From the NCBI RefSeq assembly GCF_004210375.1, contig NC_134825.1, positions 62,301,558 through 62,365,557 on the forward strand: DNA of 64,000 nucleotides, in the 5' to 3' direction. This document shows positions 49,214 to 60,976 of this stretch, one piece after another. The number at the start of each line of letters is the position of its first letter. Position 1 is the first letter of the stretch. The notes beneath the pieces are model-generated. The model was not told the origin of the DNA. It searched no databases and saw nothing but the letters and a program-made list of their open reading frames with translations. The DNA comes from Tachypleus tridentatus (Eukaryota > Arthropoda > Merostomata > Xiphosura > Limulidae). Position numbers and translations under genes: made by a program.

Positions 49214-49297
49214 TTAAATATCCGTAATGATTCGGGGAAAAAATGGTCTACATGGTTCAGATGTTCGCTGAGAAGTGATCACCGTCTCTGTATCTTG
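49214..49297 (-). CDS. Candidate terminal exon of unit 2 gene
   Basis: If the AG at GATGTAG|CAAGATAC is an acceptor, phase 0 reads 27 codons starting QDTETVITSQRTS, including one Cys (EPC), and stops at TAA. An AATAAA follows at once (complement of 49208-49213), just before a SINE. The acceptor has only a modest pyrimidine tract. The equivalent frame in unit 1 (about 9,400-9,471) is lost through a longer poly-T run and small indels. A second option is a short exon near 49,515-49,550, where TTTATTTCAG is followed by five codons and a stop. Neither is proven. Confidence 0.28.
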   Translation of the reverse strand, partial: QDTETVITSQRTSEPCRPFFPRIITDI

Positions 49298-50015
49298 CTA
49301 CATCAAGTAACTTACAAGTATAAATTAAGGAAGAAATGCTATAATATAATCAATTTTATAAATAGACTGACAACAGAGAAAGCAAGTGAAAAATATTTTA
49401 TTCATAATTTTTATACTTTTCCATATTGTGCATAACATGTTAGTAATTAACATAAGACAAGCGTGCGAATAAGTTTGGTTTCACGTCCGAATCGTCTTTC
49501 AAGAAAATGAGATTTTTTACTGTCGACTGCGATTCTGAAATAAATGAAATTCCTGACTTAAAAAAGTGATAATCAAAAACAATAATGTAATCATAAATAA
49601 CATTTGTCAAACACGACGATAAACTTCGAAATACAATATTAAATTTCGTGAGAAGAATCAATCAGTGGCTGAGAGAATAAAAAAATAAAAAAAAATCCTC
49701 AACCTTGTTTTTCTAAAATAAATACAATAAACAATTTATTTTGTAGAACATAGTTTCAGTAAGTATATTAAACATTCGTTTGAGTTCGATAAATAATTTT
49801 TCACGAGTCAACGTATAACATGTTTTAACGAGCAAAATAAAATATTTAGCTGCATAATCGAAACACAATTTTCTACTTTTAACTGATAGGTTATTTCCAT
49901 TGTTAAACATCTGTGATAATCCTTAAGAAAACAGAATCTATTCTAAATTATGAACAAGTTAAATACCCCAACTGATAGTTTTACTTTTCTCTTCAGATAA
50001 TTTTATTATAACTCT

Positions 50016-50130
50016 GTTTGTTTCAAGAGAAATGCTATATTGGACTATCTGTTTTATCTAATGCGGGAAATCGAACACCAGTATTTACAGCTATAAGTTA
50101 GTAAAGTTAATGTAGTCTCACCAGAGGACT
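50016..50130 (-). repeat. SINE family C (unit 2)
   Basis: Counterpart of 10,085, with GCGGGAAATCGAACACCAG preserved. Confidence 0.6.
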
Positions 50131-50396
50131 CATTATAACTTGTTCAATTATAAGCATTGTACATCTGTTATACTTGCGATTAATGCGAAATTAAATTATT
50201 ACACTTTAAAACATTTAAGTAATCAAATACAATATATTTTCGTCTTATCAAAATATCAACTAATTTTATGAGTAACTTCATCTAATGATGAAATTTATAA
50301 GTAAAATGTACATGATAACTTAAATCCTGAAAAATTATAAATTAAACATTTTCACAATTTCATCAAATGCCTTCAACAGAATTAGATTGAACTTAC

Positions 50397-50453
50397 CGGT
50401 TGGGAACACAGGATCATTTTCAAATTGATAAGCGTTCCAATGCACGATTCATT
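50397..50453 (-). CDS. Exon 5 of unit 2 gene
   Basis: A 57-nt, 19-codon exon between a CTCCTTCTAG acceptor and a CCG|GTAAGTTC donor. It starts NESC and ends LCSQP, so it carries two cysteines. Only one base differs from unit 1 (E to G), making it much better conserved than exon 3. It ends in phase 0 and expects a further exon. Confidence 0.66.
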
Positions 50454-53400
50454 CTAGAAGGAGAAACAGAACATTAATAACGAGACATTCATGAGCGAGT
50501 TTTTTATTGCATACAAACTATTTAGGTTTTCATAAACATCTACATAAGGAATATATTTCAAACAAAACAACACGAGATGATTGAAAATACTAGTTATTAT
50601 TAAAGTTAATATAAACTACAAATCAATTTTTATGGAAAAAATTGTCTGATGTAGGCTATTCGAATATATATTAGTTTCTCATGGTCTTAAAGACGTTAAA
50701 TGAAACTCCGAGTATCTAATAAGTAATCAAATATGTTTTATAAATAGTTTAAACGGAATCCATGATAAAATGATATTTACTTTCATGGCATTCAAAGTCT
50801 ACTCTTTTTTTTTTTTTTTTATAAATGTCAGAATACTGTTTAGAAGGAAGAAAAAACATTATAACATTGTAAAATCGAGACGTGTATCAATTTTCGATCT
50901 TTAATATTATGACATTCTATTTTAAAAAATATACTTTTAATATTAAATTTTGAAGAATTTATAAAAAAAATCCAAAAATAACATGCCAGCATTAAGGTCA
51001 GAAAGTGAAAAAAAATGATTTCTTTCAACTTGTACACAGATGTCATAAAATAATATGCCTGTCAATTAACAATAAATAATTTAACAAATAGCTTTATTTA
51101 AAATGGTTTACAGCATATTGACATTCAAAAATGCAATCTGGTAGTAATAGACTTTAAAAATGTCATGTATGAGAAAAATAAAGTTAGGAGGCAATTTTTT
51201 TCAACCATTATTTTATAAAGTATTTTTGCAAGGGTTTTAACTTTTTTGACGTCCTTACAATATCTATATAAGTCATTCGGTAGGATAACTTGGGAATATT
51301 TATTTATCCTAATAAAACTACAAATATAATGGAATATTATCTATGAAAAATATCATAAGTAAATCAAGAAAAATATCTACTTACCACAGCTTGTATCACA
51401 GCTTCCATACTATCTCTGGTCTGTGAAAAAGGAGAAAAACAAAACAAAAAACAGTTTGTTCTTGATAGTATAAAACTTATTCCATGTAAAGTGTAGCTTC
51501 TCATTCATAACTCTCATGTAAACAAATTCATTGGATCAATATCATAAGGAATTCTTCTTTCGAGAATTTGATTTTAGTATCTCTTTAATGTCTTCTTCAA
51601 ATTACAAAAATGCTCAAAGAGCGTAAGTGAAATCGGTGAATAATATGGAGGAATAACTTTTTCAAAACTTGTATATATAAATCAGTGTTTCGTGAAATTC
51701 TCAAAACAAAGACCAACAGCCATCACCACTTTATCTGCTTTTTAGGTTATCGTTCTCTAGGTTGTTAGTTGTAAATAAAACAAAATAAATACAACCTATA
51801 GTGAATTAATAAATTCATAAATATTCAAATTCTTATATCATTCTACGTTATTAGAATGAAATAATCTGTGCAGTTTCATTTTTATTTATCTAGATGTGAT
51901 GGCTATTTGCTTATGATCTCTTAACGAATAGATACCCTAATCATCTGTCATTTATTTTCAATTTATCACAAACATAATAGATATTCATATTTACAAAATC
52001 TATCTCTATTCAAAGCATGCATAATTGTCCTTCCATGAATGTAATATACTCTATCCTTGAGGTACAATCTCTTAAAAGTAAATTTTTATTCTTGGAAAAA
52101 GAACAAAGCATATTTCCTCACTAATGTCTACGTTTGCTAATAATGCATCAAATATAAATAATAATATCAAGAGTATCTAGAAAACCGGGTATATATATTT
52201 ATTTTAACACATTTTCATTCATTGTTTTAAAAATAAAAGCTTGAATGCAAATATATTAGTTTTCTTATATCAAAGCTAGATGGGGCGATTTGCTGTTGCT
52301 CCAAGGTGAACATAACCACCGATTTTGCTATTCTATCTCTGAGGACTTACCGCGATATCACCAGGGAACATTTGACATTAAAACCATTATTTAGTGTTAT
52401 ATGTATTTAATATGAACCACATATTTCCTCACTTTCTTTTTCGAATGTAATTATCATTACAAAAGTAATACTTGTGTGCTTTTGTAAAGATCAGCAAATG
52501 AAAGGTTATTTTTTATTGGGAACGTTATAATATAAAAGTCTGTTTAATGTACATATTATCAATATATTTTATGATTAAATATTCTATGACTGTATAGTTT
52601 GTTCATAAGAAGAAGTTAAACGAATTTAATTTATAGAAAATGATATGACAAGTTTAGTTCCGCAACTCGGTAAGATACGCACGTTGTGGAGATTATCTTA
52701 AGTCACGTTAAATTTATTGATGTCGAAGATATGTCGCAAGCTGACGATTGAGTTATAAATATATAAGTAATGTTAGAGGAGTAAACAGCAGACAGAGAAC
52801 TCGAGAAGCTACGTTTGGCTTGTTTGTTTCGAATTTCGCGCAAAGTTACACAAGGGCTATCGCTCTCCGTTCCTAATTTAGATGAGTAAGACTAGAGGGA
52901 AGACAGCCAGTCATCACTAATTCTTGAGCTACTATTTTACCAAAGGATAGTGGTATTGAGTGCGCATTACAATGGCTGAAAGGGCGAGCATGTTTGGTGT
53001 GACGAGGGCTAGAACAACGGACACTCGGATTACGTGTCGAGTGCCCTAACCGCCTGACCATGTCAGGCCTTTAAGCTAGGTAGAATGATGAAGAAGAAGA
53101 ATTCGGACAGACAAGGCCTAACTTTTGATATATATCAGAGAGATATTAACGATGTTGAAAGAGATAAAACGAATAGTGCATTTTGTCAAAGAGAGTTCTA
53201 AAGTAATTTAACCAGCCTGCGTACAAAAAATAGACTATCATTAGAGTTCTACGAAATTACGAAAGAAGGAGCAGACAATTTTGAAGGTAAAGAATAACCG
53301 TGGTATTTCGACGAGACGTAAGTGAACTGTGCTCCGTTTGGCGCCAGGAAGAGGGAAAAATAGCTTGTCTTCTGAACTGAAATTCTAAAGCAAGAAAATA

Positions 53401-56400
53401 GGTCAAAGTATAATTTTGAGAAGACGTAGAAAACTCTACAGTGTCTATGATATGCCTCTAATTATCTATAGTGTAAAGAATTTGTTCTACACACGTTTAA
53501 CTACTTCCTAATATATACATTATTTTTTAAACAAATGAATTGAGTGATGTTTTTATTTTATCAAATTTACCGGCAACAAGTCAGAGACGTCTACTTTAGA
53601 AGAATGCATTCCCAACAATAACACACACAATATATTTTAACCGACTATAGATAAATATATATATAATATACAAAAAGTAAAATCCCTGATATATGGCCTC
53701 CCTTCCTTGGATTATATAGTAGTAAAAAGCGATAATACGAGAGTGCAAACGACATAAGTAGGAACACAGAATTGTACAGAATAGAAGAAAGGAGAGGATG
53801 AAAACACAGTAAAAACGAAGAAAAATTAAATACACTGTGCAATAGTAAAGTTGAAAAGATATTATACTTACTATTTGAGGCCTCTGACTGCACGTGGACT
53901 GACCTCCTAGATGTGCCAACTATATAGTAAAAATAACGTAAGATAAATCAGCGTAACTATGACTTGTGTATTCATGACAATGTCCTATTATCACCAAACT
54001 TACTTCTTACATTGCATTTGTTTATAACACTTTTACAAAAGCTTTGATAAGCCACTCTAAGGACAACATATTTCCTAAAACAAAACAACCTAAATACTGT
54101 TTGCTCTTAATTTTGTGAAACACTTAATATAAGAAATCAAGTACACATTGTATTATTCCTCAAGTAAATTTGCATATTTGTATAAATTTATTTATCTTTA
54201 CGCACATATTTAATGGCTATATACTACATTACTGAGAATAACTGAGACTTTTGTGAATAAAATTTCACATTTTAATTCGATCAATAAAAAACAATTTGTA
54301 TTTAAAAAGCCATTATAGTGATCGAGTAAATTCGACACAAGAACAAATTTATAATAATAACTGCATTAATCGTCCACCTATCCAATAAAGAAACATTCAC
54401 AATTATATTTATCCTTGTTTTGTTCAATAAAAGTTGTGTGCAGTTACCTTACTTTGAGTTTCACAGATGGTGTAAGTAATCCTAGTGATTAAACAAATAG
54501 CTTAGTATGTTAAATATTGAATATTCTTTTGAAATTATTCAAAAGCGATTGAGTTTCGAGTATCTTATTTGAAATTCATTGCACCTTTTGTGTGCTAACT
54601 CTTTTATCATGGATCCACAATTTACTGATGAAATTATTACTTCTTGTTATTAAATATATCCATTAATAGATTTATTACATTAACGGTCAATATATTCTAA
54701 TTAAATCCATTAGTGGCGACCACTAGTAAGATATTTTAGACACTGTACCCATACTGCTTGGGTTTGATATGTATTTCAATGGCAGCTACACGACTATCAA
54801 ATTTAACTTTAAACCATGACATATAACTCATCAAAGGACGGCTTCCACCTTTCATTCAATGGAATCATTTCCTTATCCTGCTATTTAAACTTATAACTAC
54901 TAACTATGTTCTTCTTTGTCTGCAAACTAGAAATAAATATTTCAACTTAAAATCACCAAACACCCCTAATCCTAAACCTCTTTGACCCTGATATATCTCC
55001 AACAATCAAACCACATCTGTATGTCACACTTCTACTATATTTGAAACTTCATTTCTATATAATGCTTGTTATGTAAGAAAATGTAAGTTCCACTTCTATT
55101 TCTAGCATCTCTTTCTTCAGCACTAAACCTCAAGAATCCTGCTTCATTCCTAAACCTTTTAACACAAAGTTTCATCTGTTTTTGTTTTTAACAGAGAAGA
55201 AGGTGTTCGTAAATCACAAATCCACATAAAATTAAATTTAACTTTGTAATTAAGCAATTTGGAAAACAAATTGTGTGAACAACTTCGATAACAACAAAAG
55301 TTTTCAATTATTTTCTTCTGAAAAGTAATACAAATTATTTTTTCTGCTGTGTACCATTGTCGTTTAACCAATACTCTCATAATTAGTACTGGTATTTTAG
55401 GAGCCTATACCACCGCATAGTTAACGAAGATTCTGCAAAACTTACTTCTTTAGGCAGGCAACCTATGATCTGTTGTTTCAGGTCGTCATCGACGCAGTCT
55501 GAATCGGCTGCAAAAACAGGTTTACTTGAATCAGGTATCTTTGTATTTCATTAAAACAATCATTCGACTATATCTGGTTATAATGGTATGTTAACTACTT
55601 TCATATTCTGCTATATTATCATATTAATATCTCAGAAGACTGCCATTTTGATCCAGGAGCGATGTATCTAGACCGTTTAATACTTCTGAGACATCCGATA
55701 TCGAAGTTACATATTCACCATTCATACATAATTGAACAGCAGTATATTTAGGCTTAAAATTTATCATTGACAAAGTGACTTGTATTGGATTGGCAGTGAG
55801 TTCATTGACTCAGGCTAGATCCACCGCGATAGACAGAACACTAATATAGTGAAACTTGGTGATTTTCCGGGGAAATTAAATGTTATTAATGAAAGTTAAA
55901 TCAGTGCTATCGTTCTATCGCCATAGATAAAATATTATTTCATTTCTAGTTCTCAAACGCGCATTATTACTCCTAGTAACTACATAATGGATATTTTTCG
56001 GATATTTTCACGAACTACTAAAAGTGAAAAGTTTAAATTTACTGTCATTCTTCTGACATATTCTTAACCTAAAATTATGAAGTGTGATCCTATTATTTTC
56101 TACAATGTTGCAATAGAAAGATGCGAACGTTGTATTTCCTTATCCATACTCCGGTACTACACGCATTGAATCACACTCAGTTCTAACAGGGGTAAAAAAT
56201 GAATCATTTTTAAAAATATAAACAACGTCAAAAAGAACACTAATAAGGAGTTTATAAAACACAAACGTAATTCCTACAGAGGAACAGCGTGGGGTAATTC
56301 AAACTATATGTCATACAGAAAGCTTTATGTTAATATAGACATGTGTTTGATTTTAATATATTCGATTTAATTTAAACAAAAACCAATCTCCTTCAAGAGA

Positions 56401-56577
56401 TTATATTGAGATTCTTATAAAAAAACAAGACTCACCACAGATGACATTTCGGAGAGAACTCATGATCATCATTATCGCATTTCTGCCTCTTCGTGCTGAA
56501 TAATTTTGAATTCTACGTCTTTGACCGCTAGCAATAACAGCGAAAATCAAGATCAGGACAATAAATGTGATCTTCAT
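50397..56577 (-). CDS. Small secreted Cys-containing protein, five exons (unit 2, apparently intact)
   Basis: Exons read on the minus strand are 56577-56436, 55507-55446, 53919-53872, 51420-51385 and 50453-50397. Each has an AG acceptor and a GT donor (GTGAG, then GTAAG). Exon 1 ends in phase 1, exon 2 completes that codon and ends in phase 0, and exons 3, 4 and 5 are 48, 36 and 57 nt, all multiples of three. The frame stays open for 115 residues. It starts MKITFIVLILIFAVIASG, a classic signal peptide, followed by a basic stretch beginning RRRI. Cysteines occur in VIC, SDC, IGC, STC, ESC and LCS. The segments after the basic stretch look helical and mildly acidic. The last exon is not certain; a candidate lies at 49214-49297. 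I do not recognise the family, and no enzymatic motif is visible. A secreted hemolymph, defence or reproductive protein is possible but only inferred. The exon structure is repeated in unit 1 and in part at the right edge. Confidence 0.72.
51385..51420 (-). CDS. Exon 4 of unit 2 gene (36-nt micro-exon)
   Basis: A 36-nt, 12-codon micro-exon between a CTTTTTCACAG acceptor and a GTG|GTAAGTAG donor, coding TRDSMEAVIQAV. Unit 1 differs at a single base, giving V for E. Both splice signals and the phase (0-0) fit the neighbouring exons. Confidence 0.66.
52258..52368 (-). repeat. SINE family C (unit 2)
   Basis: Counterpart of 12,205, ending GACTTACCGCGATATCACC. Confidence 0.58.
52815..53069 (-). 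repeat. SINE family A (unit 2)
   Basis: Counterpart of 12,741, inside intron 3 of the unit 2 gene, with a short deletion in the core. Confidence 0.78.
53872..53919 (-). CDS. Exon 3 of unit 2 gene (fast-diverging)
   Basis: A 48-nt, 16-codon exon preceded by an ACTATATAG acceptor and followed by GTAAGTAT. It encodes one cysteine in the context QSTCSQ. It is the exon that differs most among the three copies, although the cysteine, the Leu at position 1 and the final Ile are kept. Confidence 0.68.
55446..55507 (-). CDS. Exon 2 of unit 2 gene
   Basis: This 62-nt exon lies between a TTTTTGCAG acceptor and a GAA|GTAAG donor. The first two bases complete an Ala codon with the G from exon 1. The 20 following codons encode an acidic segment beginning DSDCVDDD and ending GCLPKE. 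The exon is open here, whereas the unit 1 counterpart carries a TAG. Confidence 0.7.
56436..56577 (-). CDS. Exon 1 of unit 2 gene: signal peptide and basic N-terminus
   Basis: The exon holds 142 nt of coding sequence from ATG (complement of 56575-56577) to a CTGTG|GTGAG donor, leaving one base for the next exon (phase 1). Residues 1-18 are a hydrophobic signal peptide with cleavage expected near ASG. The mature part begins with a run of arginines and contains a second basic patch (ARRGR), then a methionine-rich segment ending SSLRNVIC. This ATG is chosen because it sits about 40 nt below the TATA/initiator pair and because unit 1 conserves it exactly. Confidence 0.72.
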
Positions 56578-56607
56578 TGCTAGGTGATTAACACTTCTTT
56601 TTGATAT

Positions 56608-56642
56608 TACACCACACTGTGAGGGGTGTATATATATAGGAA
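56608..56642 (-). promoter_or_regulatory. TATA box and initiator of unit 2 gene
   Basis: The complement of 56629-56638 is an uninterrupted TATATATATA. About 20-25 nt downstream comes TCACAGTG, an initiator-like site, and the ATG follows about 40 nt later. Unit 1 keeps the same arrangement. This is a direct sequence observation; function is inferred from the spacing usual for TATA-type promoters. Confidence 0.55.
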
Positions 56643-57582
56643 AATCTTTGAACTAGTTTGGTCTGCATTCCCTACACTCGGTACCTTTATTGGATGGCTG
56701 ATGTTTGCATAATTACTTCGATGTTTAAACAGCTGGTAAAAATGTATATTTGTCGGTTTAGAGAACGAAGATAGATTTCATACAAAATGTATTTTATAAA
56801 TGAGTAATATATAAGCTGTTTAATTATCTTGGCTAACAGAAGATTGATTAGACAGATGGTGTAGCAGGCGTGGTCTCAAGATGCAAATGTATAGTATTTC
56901 ATCTTCCCTTTTGGTTTTCTCAATGCTTCGACATTTCTATCCATAAGAAAATGATAATAAGTAGCTACTGAAATGGTATGTTTAACGAATATTTCCTGTA
57001 TTTTATTATAACTGTTTTATGTTGGTGCTGTTACATTTTGTTTCTCATGCTGTATACATAAATGTTTTGATGTTCAATAAAGTGTTTCCTCTGGTTCTTA
57101 ACAATTTTATGCAATTATCATAAATCAAGAAAAAATTCATCAGTATAAGTATTGTAGAACAATAGAAAGGAATGTATTCGTACTCTGAATGGCAGAGGTT
57201 AAACATTTAATTTCCGATATTCAAGTTGTTTATAAGTTAGTCTAAAGTAGAAATTACTGACAAACAAGCCTATCTGGCTAATTCGGATGGAAGTTAACAC
57301 CTAACACGGCCAAGTATGACTTACTTATTAGCATAATGTACTGCAAATCCAGCTTCAGGGTTTATAATTCTATTATTCGAATTTTTATTTCTAGATGGCA
57401 CAGCACAAAGAGCTCATTGTATGACTTTTCATTTGAAAACAACAAATATAAAAAGTAAATGAGCAAATCGCATTAATTTACAGTAAAATAGAAACAAAAC
57501 AAAATCCGTTATACATTTTTGGGGCCACCTCCCAGTAAAAAGACCACAGTTAAATCTTATTACTAGATTAGAGAAGTATAAT

Positions 57583-58424
57583 GGTGAAGTTTCGACAGAA
57601 GTCTGTTTTACTCGTCTAAAACAACATTGTACCATTTTATTCTCTGACAACCACTTTTAATTTAATGTATTTTATTTTAGGTAGAAAATTAATTTATAAT
57701 CACCAAAATAGGTAACCCATATAAAATTTATAGTTCTTGAGAAAAGAGCATTCGTAAATATTATGTATTTCATAGCATTGATGTTTAAAGGAAATTATTT
57801 GGATTTACTACTTGTAAAATTTAAGAAAGAATCGTGTTAAGATACTGTTAACTTGTTTGAAATTAAAAAAACGTTAGTTAAGTTACCCTAAAAATTAGGT
57901 TTGGTAAAAATATTGAAGATATGGCTGAGAGCAGGAATGTTCAAACTTAAATGACCAATTTGTCTTCTAGTCACATGTAATAAAAACAATGTAACCATAA
58001 GTATTATTACTTTTAGGTTTGTTTCAGTGAAGCACTTTGTTTCTGAATAAGTAACGATACTTAATTAAAAGTAAAAATTGTTAATTATCCTTGTGATTAA
58101 TTTACCAAAGAGGTTAAAGGTGTTAACTTATTCTTGATAACAATCTCACCAATTCCAAATAATATCCAGGACGAAGATAATAGTGGATTATTACGGTAGT
58201 TTCGTAAGAGGGCACTATTCGCCACAGGAAGATTACCTGGTCCTAGTGTAAGCGTCGTAACATCGTGATATAAAACACTGTCGTTTGTCATCTTCATATA
58301 AATTACCCATGGCTTAACATTAATTTATAAAATATATTATGTTAAAGCATTTTTGCATTAATTTTAACTTATAAGTTTCTTGTTGTAGAAAGATAGACGA
58401 CGATCATTTCTAAACTTACATCCG
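57583..58424. other. Unique spacer between unit 2 and mosaic copy
   Basis: No match elsewhere in the window. It may represent sequence that lies left of position 1 in unit 1, since the next block matches position 1 onward. Short open frames here (57,429-57,650 and 58,097-58,297) are not supported. Confidence 0.45.
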
Positions 58425-58493
58425 TCTCAGCATGGCCAGGTGGTTAAGGTGTAATCGATTCGTGTAGTTTTGCGAGAAATTCAAAAACAAAGA
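58425..58493 (+). repeat. SINE family A, internally deleted
   Basis: Head TCAGCATGGCCAGGTGGTTAAG is joined directly to the tail GTGTAGTTTTGCGAGAAATTC, leaving under 70 bp. Confidence 0.7.
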
Positions 58494-59282
58494 TACAAAT
58501 AAACAGCTAACTTCTTGATAAAGAGACAAAAAAGCACTTGCCTATATTATTTATTTAAGGAAAGATAGTCTTTAATTGCTATAAAAACTACAATGGTAAT
58601 ACTTTCTGCCACTTGCTTTACCTGAACTAATATATCAGTTTTCAGTTTCTTTTGAATTTGTTTTCCTATTTTGTATTGTTTTTTTACACAAAAACTTCAG
58701 TAAAATGGTGTGATACACAGCCCTTTTATATATTAATAATTTAAACCATGAAATAGGAATAACAAATGAAACAAGAATCAAATTATGTCCTAATAATCTT
58801 TCATGTAATAAAAATGAAATAAACCACGACTCATTCGACTGATATTTGTTCTACATCAGATTCACTGACTGTTTATAATTTGGCATAATTTTTTTCGCTA
58901 ATAAATTCACCTGTTTGGAATTAAAGACAAAGCTACACAACTGGTTGTCTGTGTAGAAGATGTGAATTTAACCTCGTTACAAAACACAATTTTATAATTT
59001 TAATTTTTTATTAGAATCAGTTTTTTTCTCTATATTTGTTTTGATTGTTACATAGAACTTAATTAAAATACTTCATACTTAGTTTAACTAAAACTTGGAT
59101 ATTTCGTTTCTTGGTTACTCTTCATTGGAATGAGCTTAAAGTTAATAATATTATTATATATTTATATGTAAACACTAAAATAACGTTGACGTGATGAAGT
59201 CAAATTAAAACACACAATATATATTTATACATACATGAAATATTACAAAATGTGACATATGTAAGTTACGTGACAGACGTTG

Positions 59283-59515
59283 AGCCCTGGCATGGCGAGG
59301 TGGGTTAAGGTGTTAGACTCGTAATTTGAGGGTCGCGGGTTCGAATTCCGCTCCAACCAAACATGCTCGCCTTTTCAGCCGTGGGGCGTTACATTGTTAT
59401 GATCAATCCCACTATTCGTGATAACTACTGCCTTTCCTCTAGTCTTACACTGGTAAATCATGGACGGCAGATAGCCCTCGTGCAACTTTGCCCAAAATTT
59501 AAAAAACAAACAAAG
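59283..59515 (+). repeat. SINE family A (mosaic copy)
   Basis: Counterpart of 778 but without the foreign insertion, so it shows the ancestral form of that element. Confidence 0.8.
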
Positions 59516-60732
59516 AAATAGACAGATGTTGTGTGCACACGACATAGAAAATAAAACTACTTTAAGTGAAATTCTACATTGTGATCAATATTTGTGTTTG
59601 GTTATGCCTTCCCATTTGTATATAAATGTTTAGACTAAATCTATTAACTCACTTGAAGGGAATCACTGTGGTGGCTATGAACGGCAACATTATATTATCA
59701 AGTACAACACTATTCTATTATTAACCACTTTGTAATTAAGTTATAATATTGCCACTTGATAAAACAACATGGGAAAAGGTATTTAAGATTTAGACGTTGT
59801 TATACCTAGGAGTTAATATTTATACCCATTTGTGGAGAGTATGAATTCAGATTTAAAATTCAAAAATGTATTTAATAAATGAGTAATATATAAGCTGTTT
59901 AATTATCTTTTTTTATCTTAATTATGTTAAGTCAGATGGTGTAGTAGGTGTGGACTCAAGATGCAAATATATAATATTCCATCTTCCCTTGTGATTTTCT
60001 CAATGATTCGACATCTGCATTCATTACAAAATGATAGTAAGTAGCTATTGAAATGGTATGTTTTACGAATAGTTCATGTATGTTATTATAACAGTTTTAT
60101 GTGGATGCTGTTTCATTATGTTTCTTATGCTGTACACATAAGTTGGAATTTCACTTTTCGATTACATTCAAAATTTGGCAGTAAATACAATAGAATAGCT
60201 GATTTTCTTCTAGTCTATAAATTAAAATGTCCTTGTGCAGCTTTACCCGATTATCTGACACTAAGAAGAAAACTGAACACAGGTTATAAATATATTAATT
60301 TAAATACTGTTGTTACAACAACAGTTGAGCAACCAAACACTAAAGACTCTATACATTGCAATGGTATGCAATGCCCAAAACAACGTCAAATGTGTTACCC
60401 AAAAAAAAATCCAATATATTTATATCAGTTTATCTGCTATACTTGAACTACAACTGTACTAAAATGCTATGCCTCATTAACAACTCCATGGAAACGTTCT
60501 TTTCTGCATAAACTACCATCACACGAAGGTTAATGCCTTCCTTACTTCATTTACGACTGTATACTTGAATTTAATATAAATTTCATACAAGTGGAACTCT
60601 AAGAACTTTTGTTTGTTATTCCGTGCCTAGTGTTCTTTCACATCTCTATTTCAAAGATCAGATAACCTCTCAAAACAAAATCATTACAAGTCTTTATACT
60701 ATCACAGGTTTCAAACACCCGACTGAGAGTTA

Positions 60733-60976
60733 CAAATGGCTACACGGGGGCTATCTGCGCTAGCTGTTGGTAATTTAGTAGTGTAAAATTAGAGGGAAGG
60801 CAGCTAGTCATCACCACCCACAGCCAACTCTTGGAGTACTCTTTTACCAACGAATAGTGAGACTGACCGTCACTTTATTACGCACCCACGGCTGAAAGGG
60901 CGAGCATGTTTGATATGACGGGGATTCGAACTCGCGAGTTACCAGTCAAGTGCTTTAACTATCTGGCCAGCCGAGC
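60733..60976 (-). repeat. SINE family A (mosaic copy)
   Basis: Counterpart of 18,090 in reverse orientation, with GGGGATTCGAACTCGCGAG near the head. Confidence 0.78.

Larger units (their letters stand above)
41488..57582. repeat. Segmental duplication unit 2 (same orientation as unit 1)
   Basis: Collinear with about 795-17,192. The left breakpoint lies inside a SINE, next to a minisatellite. The right breakpoint is near 57,582, where AGAAGTATAATG is the last shared string before the copies diverge. Material present only here includes about 44,575-45,400, the SINE at 43,078, about 51,990-52,095, about 54,090-54,300 and about 55,660-55,845. It carries the intact-looking secreted-protein gene. 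Confidence 0.85.

Noticed and set aside
53596-53893. Overlapping minus-strand open frames at 53,596-53,919
   Set aside because: The first 16 codons are exon 3 of the gene; the rest is intron read-through past a GTAAGTAT donor, rich in hydrophobic residues and not conserved in frame in the other copies.
60048-60446. 132-codon open frame, the longest in the window
   Set aside because: It crosses the mosaic junction near 60,140 and matches non-coding, stop-containing sequence around 16,600 and 17,500. Not a gene.
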